The notes under the pieces: generated by a model | Database searches by the model: none | Told to the model about the DNA's origin: nothing | What the model saw: only the letters and a program-made list of their open reading frames with translations | Made by a program: the position numbers and the translations under genes | NCBI GenBank assembly: GCA_029379215.1 | Contig: JAQYWO010000057.1 | Coordinates: 1 to 34,879 of the forward strand | DNA from: Rhizonema sp. PD37 | GTDB lineage: Bacteria > Cyanobacteriota > Cyanobacteriia > Cyanobacteriales > Nostocaceae | Reading direction: 5' to 3' | Length of the DNA stretch: 34,879 nucleotides | Part shown: in pieces, positions 8,130 through 17,387 of the stretch | Position numbering within the stretch: position 1 is the stretch's first letter | Layout of the letters: every line of letters starts with the position of its first letter

Positions 8130-9860
8130 TTAATATTTCCTCTCTTGTGGCTTGAACATAGAAATATTTACTGGGCGATACTGGATATCAATTCCTGAGC
8201 GGGGAGAATAGTAAGCCATTGTGTGTCTGAGGAATTTGTCATCGTCTCGCTGAGGGTAATCTTCGCGGAAGTGAGCGCCACGACTTTCCTGACGATTTAG
8301 AGCTGATGCTAAAATTAGATTTCCCACAACCATCAAGCTTTGTAGCTCTAAAGCTTCCACTATTTCCGTATTCCAACAATCTCCTTTGTCGTCTAAGTAG
8401 ATCTGCGAGTATTGCTGTTGTAATGATTGTAGTTGTCGGAGACCTTCACGCATTAATTCCTCAGTGCGGAAAACGCCACAGTATTGAGTCATACAATCCT
8501 GAAAAGCTTGACGAACCTCGTTGATGCGGTACTGTCCGGGCTGTTCTAGCAGAGCTTGAATCTGTTGCTTGGCTTCGGTAACGTAGCGTTGTTCGTCTAT
8601 AAGTGGTTGCTTGATTTTTTGAACAAATTGTGCTATTGAGGCTCCCGTTTTGCGTCCATAAACAACACATTCCAAAAGGGAATTACTACCAAGACGATTT
8701 GCGCCATGTACGGAAACACAAGCAGTTTCGCCCGCAGCAAAGAAGCTATCAATCAAACCCTCACCACTACTGCGGACTTGACCATCAGTATTAACTGGGA
8801 TACCGCCCATGCAGTAGTGAATAGTGGGGCGTACTGGCATCGGCTGAATTACAGCATCAACGCCTACGAGTCGATGTGCCTCCTCCCAGCAAAAAGGGAT
8901 ACGGCTCATAATTTTTTCTTTACCCATGTGCCGGAGGTCAAGGTAGACAAAAGGACCACCAGCACTGCCATCGGGATGAATACCACGACCAGCGCGAATT
9001 TCGTAGGCGGTTGCTCGTGAGGTAATATCACGCGGAGCAAGTTCCATACGACTGGGAGCGTACTTCTCCATAAAGCGTTCTCCCTCACTATTGATGAGAT
9101 ACGCTCCTTCCCCACGTACTGCTTCTGAAATCAGCACTCCTACCGGGTACAAACCAGTGGGATGAAATTGGACAAATTCCATATCTTCTAAAGGCAATCC
9201 GGCGAGGGCAGTCATTGCCAGACCATCACCAGTGGAAGCATAGTCATTAGATGTAGTATTATATACTCTACCGTATCCTCCAGTAGCAAACATGACGGCC
9301 TTTGCTCGCAGTACCTCTATTTGCCCATCCAAGATATGGTACATTACCACCCCTTTCGCCTGACCTTCTTCCAGAATCAAGCGCATCACGTACCATTCTT
9401 GATAAATGTGAACACCGTATCGGTTGAGGTTATTCACCAATTCGTGCAAAATTGCGTGACCAGTTTTATCAGCCGCATAGCAAGTGCGATTGTGGGAATG
9501 TCCGCCAAAAGCACGTTGGGCAATGCGACCATCAGTGAGGCGCGAGAACAAAACTCCCATGTGTTCTAAGTCAATCACCACGTCTGGAGCTTCACGAGTA
9601 AGAATTTCCACAGCATCTTGATCTGCCAAGTAGTCGGAACCCTTGACAGTATCAAAAGCGTGTGCCTCCCAACTATCAGTGGAATCTACATTTTTTAGAG
9701 ACGCGGCGATACCACCTTGAGCAGCAACTGAGTGAGAACGAATTGGATGAGTTTTGGCAACTACAGCTACATTCAAGCTTGGATCGGTTCTGGATATTTC
9801 CACCGCAGCGCGACACCCAGCCAATCCACCCCCGATAATAATCACATCATGTTCAAGCAT
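8130..9860 (-). CDS. sdhA: Succinate dehydrogenase/fumarate reductase flavoprotein subunit
   Basis: Flavoprotein subunit that oxidises succinate to fumarate and passes electrons to the iron-sulfur subunit and the plastoquinone pool in the thylakoid or cytoplasmic membrane. The 576-residue protein starts MLEHDVIIIGGGLAGC with the dinucleotide-binding motif at once. RSHSVAAQGG at 41-50 carries His43, the expected covalent FAD attachment site. Next come GGHSHNRTCYAADKTGH with substrate-site residues, PTGLYPVG, HYCMGGIPVNTDGQV and HGANRLGSNSLLECVVYGR. The C-terminus has the family pattern SRGAHFREDYPQRDD. Length and motifs match full-size SdhA. The ATG at 9860 lacks a clear Shine-Dalgarno sequence but is the only start that fits the family. 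No sdhB is adjacent, which is common in cyanobacteria where sdh genes are scattered. Confidence 0.96.
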   Translation of the reverse strand: MLEHDVIIIGGGLAGCRAAVEISRTDPSLNVAVVAKTHPIRSHSVAAQGGIAASLKNVDSTDSWEAHAFDTVKGSDYLADQDAVEILTREAPDVVIDLEHMGVLFSRLTDGRIAQRAFGGHSHNRTCYAADKTGHAILHELVNNLNRYGVHIYQEWYVMRLILEEGQAKGVVMYHILDGQIEVLRAKAVMFATGGYGRVYNTTSNDYASTGDGLAMTALAGLPLEDMEFVQFHPTGLYPVGVLISEAVRGEGAYLINSEGERFMEKYAPSRMELAPRDITSRATAYEIRAGRGIHPDGSAGGPFVYLDLRHMGKEKIMSRIPFCWEEAHRLVGVDAVIQPMPVRPTIHYCMGGIPVNTDGQVRSSGEGLIDSFFAAGETACVSVHGANRLGSNSLLECVVYGRKTGASIAQFVQKIKQPLIDEQRYVTEAKQQIQALLEQPGQYRINEVRQAFQDCMTQYCGVFRTEELMREGLRQLQSLQQQYSQIYLDDKGDCWNTEIVEALELQSLMVVGNLILASALNRQESRGAHFREDYPQRDDDKFLRHTMAYYSPRSGIDIQYRPVNISMFKPQERKY

Positions 9861-10019
9861 AATTAATACAAAAAAGAAGACAGATGTTTTTCTATACTGA
9901 CTCAATAAAAGGGAATAGGGAACTCTGAACCTTCAAAGGAGTAGAGATTAAGCTTGTTCAAATTTGCAACAGATCTTCTCCATAGTCATTATCTGCGCCC
10001 TTCCAACCCTGCTCCTGAT

Positions 10020-10047
10020 AAAAAAATTCCCTGTCAACAGACAGGGA
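10020..10047 (-). terminator. Rho-independent terminator after the small membrane-protein gene
   Basis: On the minus strand an 8-bp perfect stem TCCCTGTC-TGTT-GACAGGGA is followed directly by ATTTTTTT. It lies 76-103 bp downstream of the gene ending at 10123 and about 160 bp before sdhA, so it should separate the two transcription units. Confidence 0.85.
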
Positions 10048-10122
10048 GACAGGTTAATTTTAGATTCTAAAATGAGGAGTTAGAGAAAAGTGGAGTGATT
10101 CCCTTGCCTCGTAACTTTCTAT

Positions 10123-10437
10123 TCAACTGGTCGCTTCTACAGGTTGTTGCTGGGAAACATTACCGGGTATCGGTTCCATTTTTGTTCCAGGTTCTACAGA
10201 AGAGAACTCAATGTGGTTTAATAGGGTGGTAACGAAGGCGAAAAGTAAGAAAGGCAGTGATAGCAAAACCACAAGTCCAACCGTAGCTAAAGCATAAACT
10301 GGTCTTTTTGCACCCATTAGGGCCATAGCCGACGCCAAACTTATGGTAATGGTAATCAACCAAACAATGATTTGACCGTAGATATCTCCAAAGGTAAGCG
10401 TACAGACAAACCGATACTTTTGAATGTTATTGATCAT
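10123..10437 (-). CDS. Small two-helix membrane protein, unknown function
   Basis: A 104-residue protein with two long hydrophobic segments, about residues 20-40 (IIVWLITITISLASAMALMG) and 48-72, and a polar C-terminal tail rich in Pro, Glu and Gln. The ATG at 10437 has an AGAGG eight bases upstream. An ATG six codons earlier (10455) is immediately preceded by AAGGAG, too close for a good ribosome site, so the shorter form is preferred. A strong terminator follows at 10020-10047, so it is probably monocistronic. I do not recognise the family. Confidence 0.7.
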   Translation of the reverse strand: MINNIQKYRFVCTLTFGDIYGQIIVWLITITISLASAMALMGAKRPVYALATVGLVVLLSLPFLLFAFVTTLLNHIEFSSVEPGTKMEPIPGNVSQQQPVEATS

Positions 10438-11000
10438 AAATTTAGCCTCTAGCATCTCCTTAGTTCCTACGTTATGTCATTGTTCCGGTTCTAGACAATT
10501 TCTAAATATTTTTGAAATAATTGTAATATGACTTCACAATGTGCGTCCTTTTTTTTAGACTCAATCTATCATTAGATATATTTTATTGCTTAATGAGATA
10601 AGAATTGGTTGACACGGTCAATTTGAAAAATATCCGGTGAGTTATTGGAGTGGAACGCACTATCTTGAAGAGGTGCTTGTAAGTGCAAGAATTTCTGGAA
10701 TTTGTGTTACATTACCATCTGTTGTATTATTTTTTCAGGTTGGTAGAACCTTGTGTCACATTGTCATCTAAGGAAGATTCTCAAAGAATAGGAGAAAAAT
10801 CTAGCACAAGGTTTGTTAGTTACAATAAAAGAGAATTTTAGAAATTAGACTTTGCGATCGCTCTTACTCTAGCTTTTTAATTTTCATCTGTAAGTTCAAG
10901 TCCTCAACGCTAACAATTGTTTGTAAGTTTGCTAATCATTGTTGTAATAATTCGATATTAAAATTAATTGTTCAACTTCTCTATGACTGGAAAAATATCT
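10438..11000. other. Divergent intergenic region, about 560 bp, no gene seen
   Basis: AT-rich region between the divergent small membrane-protein gene and the SDR gene. A TTGACA at 10609-10614 is followed 16 bases later by TATCCG, a weak promoter candidate on the plus strand. A HIP1 site lies at 10855. No hairpin, tRNA or coding frame that looks real was found. Confidence 0.45.
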
Positions 11001-11678
11001 ATGACAACTGCATCCTACATTTTCTTAGCAGGCGCAAGTCGCGGTGTGGGTCGAGAAATCGCCAAATGCTTAACACAACAACAACTAAAGGGAGTAGCGC
11101 TCTTAAGAACAGAAGCTGCTCGTGCTGAACTAGAAGCAATGGGTATGAAAGTCGTTCTTGGAGATGCCTTAAATGTGGAGGCTGTAGAACACGTCATGCT
11201 CGGAGGTAAACCAATCCACACTGTTATCAGTACAATAGGCGGTTTACCCTCCGATGGACAGAGAGCAGATTATTTAGGTAATAAAAATCTCATTGATGCT
11301 GCACTCAAAGCAGGAGCACAAAAGTTTATTCTTGTTTCTTCCATTGGGAGTGGAAATAGTGCTGTTGCTTTACCTCCCCAAGCCCTTCAGACATTAGGAG
11401 CAGTTTTAGCAGAAAAAGAAAAAGCTGAAAAGTATTTGATAGAAAGTGGACTCACGTACACTATCATTCGTCCCGGTGGACTTAAGTCTGAACCTGCCAC
11501 TGGAAATGGAGTTTTAACAGAAGATCCGCGCATAGCGGGTAGTATTCATCGCGCGGATGTGGCTCAGTTAGTTTGCCGTTGTTTAAATTCTGACCTTCCC
11601 AACAACAAAATCTTATCAGCAGTTGACCGAAATATGTTGTATGGGCAGCCAGAATTTGAGGAGTTACTTTTAGGTTAG
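11001..11678 (+). CDS. Atypical short-chain dehydrogenase (NAD(P)-binding, NmrA/BVR-B-like)
   Basis: A 225-residue Rossmann-fold protein of the atypical SDR group. The nucleotide-binding loop GASRGVGREI lies at residues 11-20, followed by the acidic GDALN after the third strand, ISTIGG after the fourth, FILVSSIGSG with the usual serine pair, and IIRPGGL in the substrate domain. The classical YxxxK pair is not present; only the lysine (EKEKAEKYL) can be seen, which is typical of this subgroup. Members act as NAD(P)H-dependent reductases or as redox or regulatory sensors, so the reaction is not assigned. The ATG at 11001 has GGAA about nine bases upstream; an ATG at 10983 is a possible alternative. 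It converges on yjbQ with an 11-bp gap. Confidence 0.85.
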   Translation: MTTASYIFLAGASRGVGREIAKCLTQQQLKGVALLRTEAARAELEAMGMKVVLGDALNVEAVEHVMLGGKPIHTVISTIGGLPSDGQRADYLGNKNLIDAALKAGAQKFILVSSIGSGNSAVALPPQALQTLGAVLAEKEKAEKYLIESGLTYTIIRPGGLKSEPATGNGVLTEDPRIAGSIHRADVAQLVCRCLNSDLPNNKILSAVDRNMLYGQPEFEELLLG

Positions 11679-11689
11679 TAATACCTACC

Positions 11690-12127
11690 TCACAATCCAG
11701 AAATTTGGCAAAATACTGTTCTTTTTCTTGGTCCATCTAACTCAAAAAACAACACAGATTGATAAGTTCCTAAAGCTAACTTTCTTTCCACAATAGGAAT
11801 CACCTCACTTGTACTTAGCATCATTGCCATCAAGTGAGAGTGAGCATTTATTGGTTCATCTGGTGGCACATCCCGTAAATGCAAGTCATTATGTAAGTAC
11901 TTACCTGATTCCGGTGCCAATTTCCGCAAAAATACTTTTACATCTTCTAATAATCTCTCTTCATTTTCATTGATAGCTAGTGCTGTTGTTGTATGTCGAG
12001 AAAAAACTAAAACTTGACCTATTTTAATTGATGTTGATAATATCAAATCTTGAATTTGAGGCGTAATGTTATGGATATTAATTCCTGGAAATGTTTCGAT
12101 TTCGAGGAGTTTATTAATAATTTGCAT
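11690..12127 (-). CDS. YjbQ/UPF0047 family protein
   Basis: A 145-residue protein that matches the UPF0047/YjbQ family, a compact trimeric fold with a metal-like histidine site and weak thiamine-phosphate synthase activity reported for the E. coli member. Conserved blocks are SRHTTTALAINENEERLL near residues 44-61, HNDLHLRDVPPDEP and NAHSHLMAMML near 80-110, and the C-terminal LGTYQSVLFFELDGPR. The length is normal. The frame is open for 30 more codons upstream, but MQIINKLLEI is the family start. The true physiological role is unknown. Confidence 0.88.
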   Translation of the reverse strand: MQIINKLLEIETFPGINIHNITPQIQDLILSTSIKIGQVLVFSRHTTTALAINENEERLLEDVKVFLRKLAPESGKYLHNDLHLRDVPPDEPINAHSHLMAMMLSTSEVIPIVERKLALGTYQSVLFFELDGPRKRTVFCQISGL

Positions 12128-12250
12128 CTGATGAATACTGAAGAATGGTATCTTTACAGTAATAATACTGCAACAGAACTGGCGGAACCCTTTTGTCTCA
12201 AAACTTTCTCCCGACAATGATAGATAGAAAAAGAGTATAGAAGTGCTTTT

Positions 12251-15200
12251 TCACCACGTAGGACAACTAGTAGGAATACTCTCGGGGGTGGCGAAGGGCG
12301 CTTTTGAGATGAGCGTGACTTCACCTTTAGCGTTAAACACCCAGCCAGTTGCAGGCACAATTGCTTTAGGTTGTGGTTTCGGTTTAGCCGCGTGTATCTT
12401 GCTTTGATGTTGTTGTACTGTGGTCACTGGTAAGCGAGTGTCTGTCCAAGCGACATCAGTGGTTAGGGGTTCATCAGGGCCTTGTGGTAAGCCGCCACGT
12501 CCAGTGATGGTAAAGCTACTACGACCGACTATTTCATTAAAGGCAGCACAGCTAGAGGAAACTAGCCTTGGAGCAACTTCGGTAACTGTGGGTAGTGTAA
12601 CTAAACCACGACTGGGGTCTATATCTGGAGTGTTAAATTGTATATTTCCTTGCATCCCAGTTTGAGAACTGGCAGTGATATCACTTAGAAAAGTTTGGCG
12701 GAGACGAGATTCAATGCCATAAATGCCTTGTGCTGTAATGTCAATTTTACCTCCAGAGCCAGCGAAGGCATTGGCTGTGATGTCGCTATTTTCAGTAGGG
12801 ATAGCAACAATGAAACCATTAGGAGCATTAATCGTAATATTACCGCCTTTACCTGCTCCTTGGGCAAGACCAGCCGTGGCAGAAATATTACCACTGCGCC
12901 GCAACAGTAGTAGATTAGTGTTCAGGGTGATGTCGCCGCCATCAGTTGCAGAAGATTCGGCATTAATCGTACCCTTGTCTGCGACACTGAGACGCGGGGA
13001 ATTGACGATGAGATTTCCTGCTTGTCCCTCCCCTAGGCTGCGAACGGATAGATTGCTTCGGAAGCGATTGTCATTTGAGGAGCCGATGACTTCAACAGAA
13101 TCAAGAGCGTTAATGGTCAGATTCCCACCTCGCCCGGTGCTACCTGACGCTGTGCTAGCTTGAACTAGTCCACCACTACGGATGCTTAAGCGTTGGGTGT
13201 TTACTGTCAAATCTCCGGCATTGCCAGAGCTAGTTGTCGATAACAAGCCACCTGTGTTGAAAAGTTCAATTTGATTCGCTTGAATGGTTAAGTTTCCAGC
13301 GTCACCTCTGCCCAAAGTGGCGGATGATACTTCGGCACCGTCACCTACAATCAGGCGATCGCTATTAATGCTTAGACTGCCACCATTGCCCCTAGCTTTC
13401 TTTTGAACTGCGGTTGTAATCAATGTATTTTCTCCGCGCAAATCAATTAGATCCGCACGAATCGCGATGTTTCCAGCGTTGCCTTGATTAAAGGTAGATG
13501 CAGAGATTTGTCCATCATTGCTCAGGTTCAAGCGTCCAGTTTCAACGCTGATATTACCACCCGAACCGATACCTCCTATTTGCAAGTCGGCAAACAAACC
13601 AGATGGTGCAAATGAACCATCGTTTCTTTTCCCACCACCGAAACCTGCAATATCAATCGAGTCGGTAGCACGAACTACTAAATTTCCCCCTTGTCCTCGT
13701 CCCGATAATACTGATGTACTCACGTCTGCGCCATTACTTAACTCTAACCGTTCGGTGTCAATGGTAATCGTGCCACCCCGCACATTTGCATCACTACCCT
13801 GTACTTCCGAATTTAACTCACTGAGAAAAAACAGTCCACCGTCTGGTGACTGAAATTGTTCCGCTAGACGTTCGTTTGGTATTGTTACAAATCCATCAAG
13901 TTGCACATCTTTAGCGCGGATGGTAATATTTCCGGCATTGCCTCGACTTTCAAACGATAAAGTCGATACGTTACCTCCCTCAAGAAGAGATAATCGCGGT
14001 GTTTCAATGGTGATATTGCCACCGTTCCCCGTTGCCCCAAGAGTCGTTCCACTCGACACCTGACTAGTCTGCACACCATCTGATGCTGATGGTGAGACAC
14101 CGCTAATATCAACAAACTTACTGGCTCTGATGACAATATTACTTGCATTGGCGCTACTAAAGGTATCCGTCCTGACCTGTCCGCCATCTTTAAGATTGAC
14201 TTGCGGTGTCTCTATTGTGATATCCCCCGCCCGACCTGTACCACTAGATGCTACTTGTGCATTTATTGCACTATTAATGACTTCAAATGCATCAAGCGCC
14301 TGAATGGAAATCGAACCTACACCGCCAGATCCAGCAGCAATTGCTGTGACTCCTCCCGATGGGCTTGTATTTTGAACGCGCAATGTACCTGTTTCAATCC
14401 GCATGTTGCCCGTTGAACCTGAGCCAGTGCTGAACAGCGATAAACTACCTGTATCAGTAACATTGACCGCATTGGCGCTTTTCACTGTTAAATTGCCAGC
14501 GTTACCTGCACCACCAGTGCTAACAGAGACAGAGCCACCATTAATGTTGACTGAATCTGTTGCATTTAAAGTGAGGTTTCCTGCATTGCCCTGACCAAGG
14601 GTAAGTGTACTAATGCTGCCGCTATTTTCTGCAGTTCCGTCTCCGGTAACTGCGATCGCCCTTGCATTGATGGCAATATCGCCGCCATTTCCCTTAGCTG
14701 AATTGGGACTGTTTGATGAAATCAAGCTGCCATTGGCGAGAGTTACTGCATCGCTAGCTTGAATTTGAATATCGCCTGCCTTCGTTGCTCCTCGAGTCGT
14801 AGTCTGGATTCTAGAACTATTATCTAAACTAAGCCCTGTGGCATTAATTGAAATCGAGCCGCCATTTTGACCAAAGATAGTTGAACCATTAAGATTTATC
14901 TGTCCGCCCACTAGTTTAATGGCACTATCCCCACTCGTAAAAACTAAGGCTCCGTTGGTCAATGTAATGGGAGCGCGACTTGTATTTTCTGGTAGATTGA
15001 AATTCAACTTGGAACCATTGACATTCAAATCAACGGTTGTTTCTCCCCCCAGTGCTCCCAGTTGCACCTGTCCATTGTTTGCAAACAAAGTACTACCATC
15101 CAAGGTTATTTCACCACCAATCAGTGCTAAGGTGCTAGCACCAACACCCAATTGACTACCTTGGCTTGTAATGCCTCCAGATTGTGAACCAAACTGCAAG

Positions 15201-15709
15201 CCAATCGGCGCAGTGATAGTCAACAACGGTGGTGCTTGGGGATTTGTGGCACTAAATTCCATCTTATTTGGAAAGACAAAACTGTTTGCTGTTGTTCCCA
15301 GAAATGAACCTCGCACATCCAAACGGGCATCTTGGCCAAATAAAATACCATTGGGATTGAGAAAGAATAAATTCGCGCTGCCTTCAACGCCCAAAGTCCC
15401 GAAAATCTTTGAGCTTTCCTTTCCTGTAACTCGCGTGAGAATATTCTGTATCCCTGTAGGATTAGCAAAATACACTCTTTGCCCATTATTAATATTAAAC
15501 TGACTAAAACTGTGAAAAAGATTGCTTCCGCGTTGAGCACCACCAACGATACTATCGCCTGATGCACCCTTAATTTGTACATTGGGTGTGAGCCGCGATC
15601 GCTCTACTCCCAATGTGCTATCCGGTGTAATTTGAGCTAAGGCAGAATTTGCACTTGAAGCAACCGCAATCCCTAAGAACCAACCTAAACAAGTACTTCT
15701 CTTAGACAT
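12251..15709 (-). CDS. TpsA-like secreted protein with filamentous haemagglutinin N-terminal domain
   Basis: A large exoprotein of the two-partner secretion type. A signal peptide (residues 1 to about 25, ending NSALA) is followed by a haemagglutinin activity (TPS) domain with the hallmark NPNGILFG near residue 115. The bulk consists of many GNAGNLTI/GNGGNITI-type repeats about 20-40 residues apart that should form a right-handed beta-helix. The last 110 residues leave the repeat pattern, are rich in Pro and Lys, and contain two cysteines (SSSCAAF and TSCPTW) that could form a disulfide. The protein is expected to be exported by a TpsB/Omp85-type pore to the cell surface or outside; no tpsB is in this window. 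AGGAG lies a few bases upstream of the ATG at 15709. The biological role (adhesion, filament or sheath) is not readable. Confidence 0.92.
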   Translation of the reverse strand: MSKRSTCLGWFLGIAVASSANSALAQITPDSTLGVERSRLTPNVQIKGASGDSIVGGAQRGSNLFHSFSQFNINNGQRVYFANPTGIQNILTRVTGKESSKIFGTLGVEGSANLFFLNPNGILFGQDARLDVRGSFLGTTANSFVFPNKMEFSATNPQAPPLLTITAPIGLQFGSQSGGITSQGSQLGVGASTLALIGGEITLDGSTLFANNGQVQLGALGGETTVDLNVNGSKLNFNLPENTSRAPITLTNGALVFTSGDSAIKLVGGQINLNGSTIFGQNGGSISINATGLSLDNSSRIQTTTRGATKAGDIQIQASDAVTLANGSLISSNSPNSAKGNGGDIAINARAIAVTGDGTAENSGSISTLTLGQGNAGNLTLNATDSVNINGGSVSVSTGGAGNAGNLTVKSANAVNVTDTGSLSLFSTGSGSTGNMRIETGTLRVQNTSPSGGVTAIAAGSGGVGSISIQALDAFEVINSAINAQVASSGTGRAGDITIETPQVNLKDGGQVRTDTFSSANASNIVIRASKFVDISGVSPSASDGVQTSQVSSGTTLGATGNGGNITIETPRLSLLEGGNVSTLSFESRGNAGNITIRAKDVQLDGFVTIPNERLAEQFQSPDGGLFFLSELNSEVQGSDANVRGGTITIDTERLELSNGADVSTSVLSGRGQGGNLVVRATDSIDIAGFGGGKRNDGSFAPSGLFADLQIGGIGSGGNISVETGRLNLSNDGQISASTFNQGNAGNIAIRADLIDLRGENTLITTAVQKKARGNGGSLSINSDRLIVGDGAEVSSATLGRGDAGNLTIQANQIELFNTGGLLSTTSSGNAGDLTVNTQRLSIRSGGLVQASTASGSTGRGGNLTINALDSVEVIGSSNDNRFRSNLSVRSLGEGQAGNLIVNSPRLSVADKGTINAESSATDGGDITLNTNLLLLRRSGNISATAGLAQGAGKGGNITINAPNGFIVAIPTENSDITANAFAGSGGKIDITAQGIYGIESRLRQTFLSDITASSQTGMQGNIQFNTPDIDPSRGLVTLPTVTEVAPRLVSSSCAAFNEIVGRSSFTITGRGGLPQGPDEPLTTDVAWTDTRLPVTTVQQHQSKIHAAKPKPQPKAIVPATGWVFNAKGEVTLISKAPFATPESIPTSCPTW

Positions 15710-15987
15710 TGCATCTCCTAGCTCAATCCTAATTACTGAAAAAGATTTAGACTACATGAATACTAAGTAAAGCATATTAGTTGTAGGATTTATACAAAAT
15801 TTCAGCGTTTGCTAGCGTAAAATACGCAAGATATCAGGTTGCTTAACAAAAATTTACAAGTTTTCCTATTTGGCAGTGATTTTACGTATGTCTAACGAAA
15901 TAATGCGATCGCACAACTGCCAAAAAATCCATTAAAGAAGTTCGACTCTGGTTTACTCCAGATTTTCTCCTGATTCACAAAGGGGAA

Positions 15988-16268
15988 CTACACTGGTTTA
16001 AGCGTAGATAAAAACTTTCGACATATTGGAGTTTTTATTTGCTTATCAATAAAATCTTTATGTAAAGTAATCTCTAACACATAAGTTGTTCTAATGCCGT
16101 CTAACTTGATAAAGATAGTTCCTCCACAACAACTATTGCTTATGCGCCCTTTGGCAGGTAGAGTATTTAAATGTGTAGGTTCTAAGCTAGGAATACTAGC
16201 AGAACATTGTCTGGATAACTGATTCCATGTCCAACATCTAAAATAATTAGTTCAGGCGAGTCCATCAT
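15988..16268 (-). pseudogene. Remnant of a ComEC/MBL-fold-like gene with internal deletion
   Basis: Two pieces that seem to belong to one gene lie back to back. From the ATG at 16268 the frame reads MMDSPELIILDVGHG, the start typical of ComEC-like metallo-beta-lactamase-fold proteins (LDVGHGNS). After a few codons it diverges and stops. In another frame, 16215 down to the TAG at 15988, a stretch reads WNQLSRQCSASIPS, then PAKGRISNSCCGGT and IKTPICRKF, with the look of a genuine cysteine-containing C-terminus. The simplest reading is a deletion of the middle of the gene, including the remaining metal ligands, with a frame change at the junction near 16215-16225. The family call rests on one short motif and is tentative. 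Confidence 0.45.
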
Positions 16269-16380
16269 CTTCATCTGGTTTAGGTGCGAATTCAAATTTT
16301 TCAAAATACAGGTCATCAGATTTTTCTGCTCCTGTGTTTACGTAGGCAAATAAACGGATATTTGGTTTTAATACACCTCT
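16252..16380 (-). pseudogene. C-terminal tail of an unknown gene upstream of the MBL remnant
   Basis: A 42-codon open stretch without a start, reading RGVLKPNIRLFAYVNTGAEK and ending FAPKPDEDDGLA with a TGA. Its last 17 bases overlap the ATG of the MBL-like remnant, the kind of overlap expected for two genes once translated together. The 5' end is cut exactly where the truncated Uma2 gene stops, which suggests a deletion joined the two. The family is not recognised. Confidence 0.4.
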
Positions 16381-16699
16381 AATAAGGATTCATTACTGTC
16401 GTTGTATTCGTTCCCGTATAAACTGGTTGTCCCTGAACTACCATGACATCAGGGTATGTGTGCTGGCGATAACGGGGTAGCCATAAGCGCACGTCAGCCA
16501 TATACACTCGATAGTTCTGCCCTTTGAGAGCAAATTTTAAGTTGGCATAAAAGTTTCCAGCAATTTCATTATGATTTGTTGTCCCTCCAGTCATCGGTAC
16601 GATTTCTCCATCCCGGTATTCACTTTTATATTCTGCTTTTTCCTCAAGTGCTAAATATTCTTCAGGTGTGTAGTATCGTTTTTGTACTTGTACTTGCAT
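16379..16699 (-). pseudogene. C-terminally truncated Uma2 family endonuclease
   Basis: Uma2 proteins are PD-(D/E)XK-fold proteins present in many copies in cyanobacteria, usually near 190 residues. This one is 106 residues. It has the N-terminal YYTPEEYLALEE, the GEIVPMTGGTTNHNEIAGN block and the strand YPDVMVVQGQP with the first catalytic aspartate. It ends abruptly at NPY-stop, just where the family continues with the strand carrying the second catalytic Glu and Lys (typically an IEVLS motif). It therefore lacks half of the active site and should be inactive. The ATG at 16699 fits the family start. The break coincides with the beginning of an unrelated fragment, so this looks like a recombination or deletion scar. 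Confidence 0.7.
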
Positions 16700-17117
16700 A
16701 AATATACAATCTATTATGCTGTTAAGATTTTTTGGACGCACACGTGATCATTGAAAATTATCACGCTTTAGTTTCTATCTTAATCGTACCGGGGTTTAGC
16801 AACATTAACTGCCACCAATTCAATCAGTGGTGGCGGACAACTGGGATTCAACTTTACTGCCAATCGAATTGGTCATTTCAAATCACTTGCTGACTATTGC
16901 AACAAAGAAGACGGCGTTTCTGATGATTCTGCTACCTGCAATCGTGTTTATAAAGTTGATTACTGCGCTCCTTCGTTCCAGCAACTGCAACCGATACCGT
17001 AAAGGTATGAAAAAGCTGATTGAAGAGCGTTACCGACCACAAATTAAACTGGTACAGACTTTGTAACATACTACCAAGAGAGTTCTAGATTAAGGGAGTA
17101 AGCATCAAACAACACAT
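16700..17117. other. Intergenic stretch with ambiguous open frames
   Basis: About 420 bp. On the plus strand a 79-codon frame (16827-17066) and a second overlapping frame without a start (about 16788-17009, reading GGGQLGFNFTANRIGHFKSL) are both open. The second has the more protein-like composition, with several cysteines and charged residues, and ends PSFQQLQPIP-stop. Neither has a ribosome site. It may be the remains of a frameshifted gene, or chance. No family is recognised. Confidence 0.3.
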
Positions 17118-17387
17118 ATGATAGTCTCCAACGGTAATACCCAAGCAACAACTTTTAAGGTAGACGAGATCATTTACGTAAACGGCTATACATACAAAGT
17201 ATTGGCGTTTAAGACCCTTGAAGAGATCCGAGCTACTCGCCCCAGCATTGCACAAGAGTTAGCTAAGCAAGACGCTATAGGCAACCTCCTTTTGCAAGAT
17301 ATCCAAGACGTAAGCAGTCGGCAGTGGTCTAATGTTTATGCTAATCGAATAGGGATTCATTACTCCAGACCTATGGCACTTTGTTAG
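17118..17387 (+). CDS. Small hypothetical protein, unknown function
   Basis: An 89-residue frame starting with ATG at 17118. The sequence has a plausible soluble-protein composition: a strand-like start (TFKVDEIIYVNGYTYKVLAF), then a helical region (EEIRATRPSIAQELAKQDAI) and a short C-terminal part. A GGGAG lies more than 15 bases upstream, too far for an ideal ribosome site. The family is not recognised and the gene sits in a decayed neighbourhood, so it could be real or a remnant. Confidence 0.45.
   Translation: MIVSNGNTQATTFKVDEIIYVNGYTYKVLAFKTLEEIRATRPSIAQELAKQDAIGNLLLQDIQDVSSRQWSNVYANRIGIHYSRPMALC

Noticed and set aside
9861..9905. Longer N-terminus of SdhA
   Set aside because: It would start at TTG and add residues before the dinucleotide-binding motif that the family does not have.
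12420..15503. Several plus-strand frames opposite the TpsA-like gene
   Set aside because: They mirror the repetitive beta-helix coding sequence and have low-complexity Pro/Ser translations.
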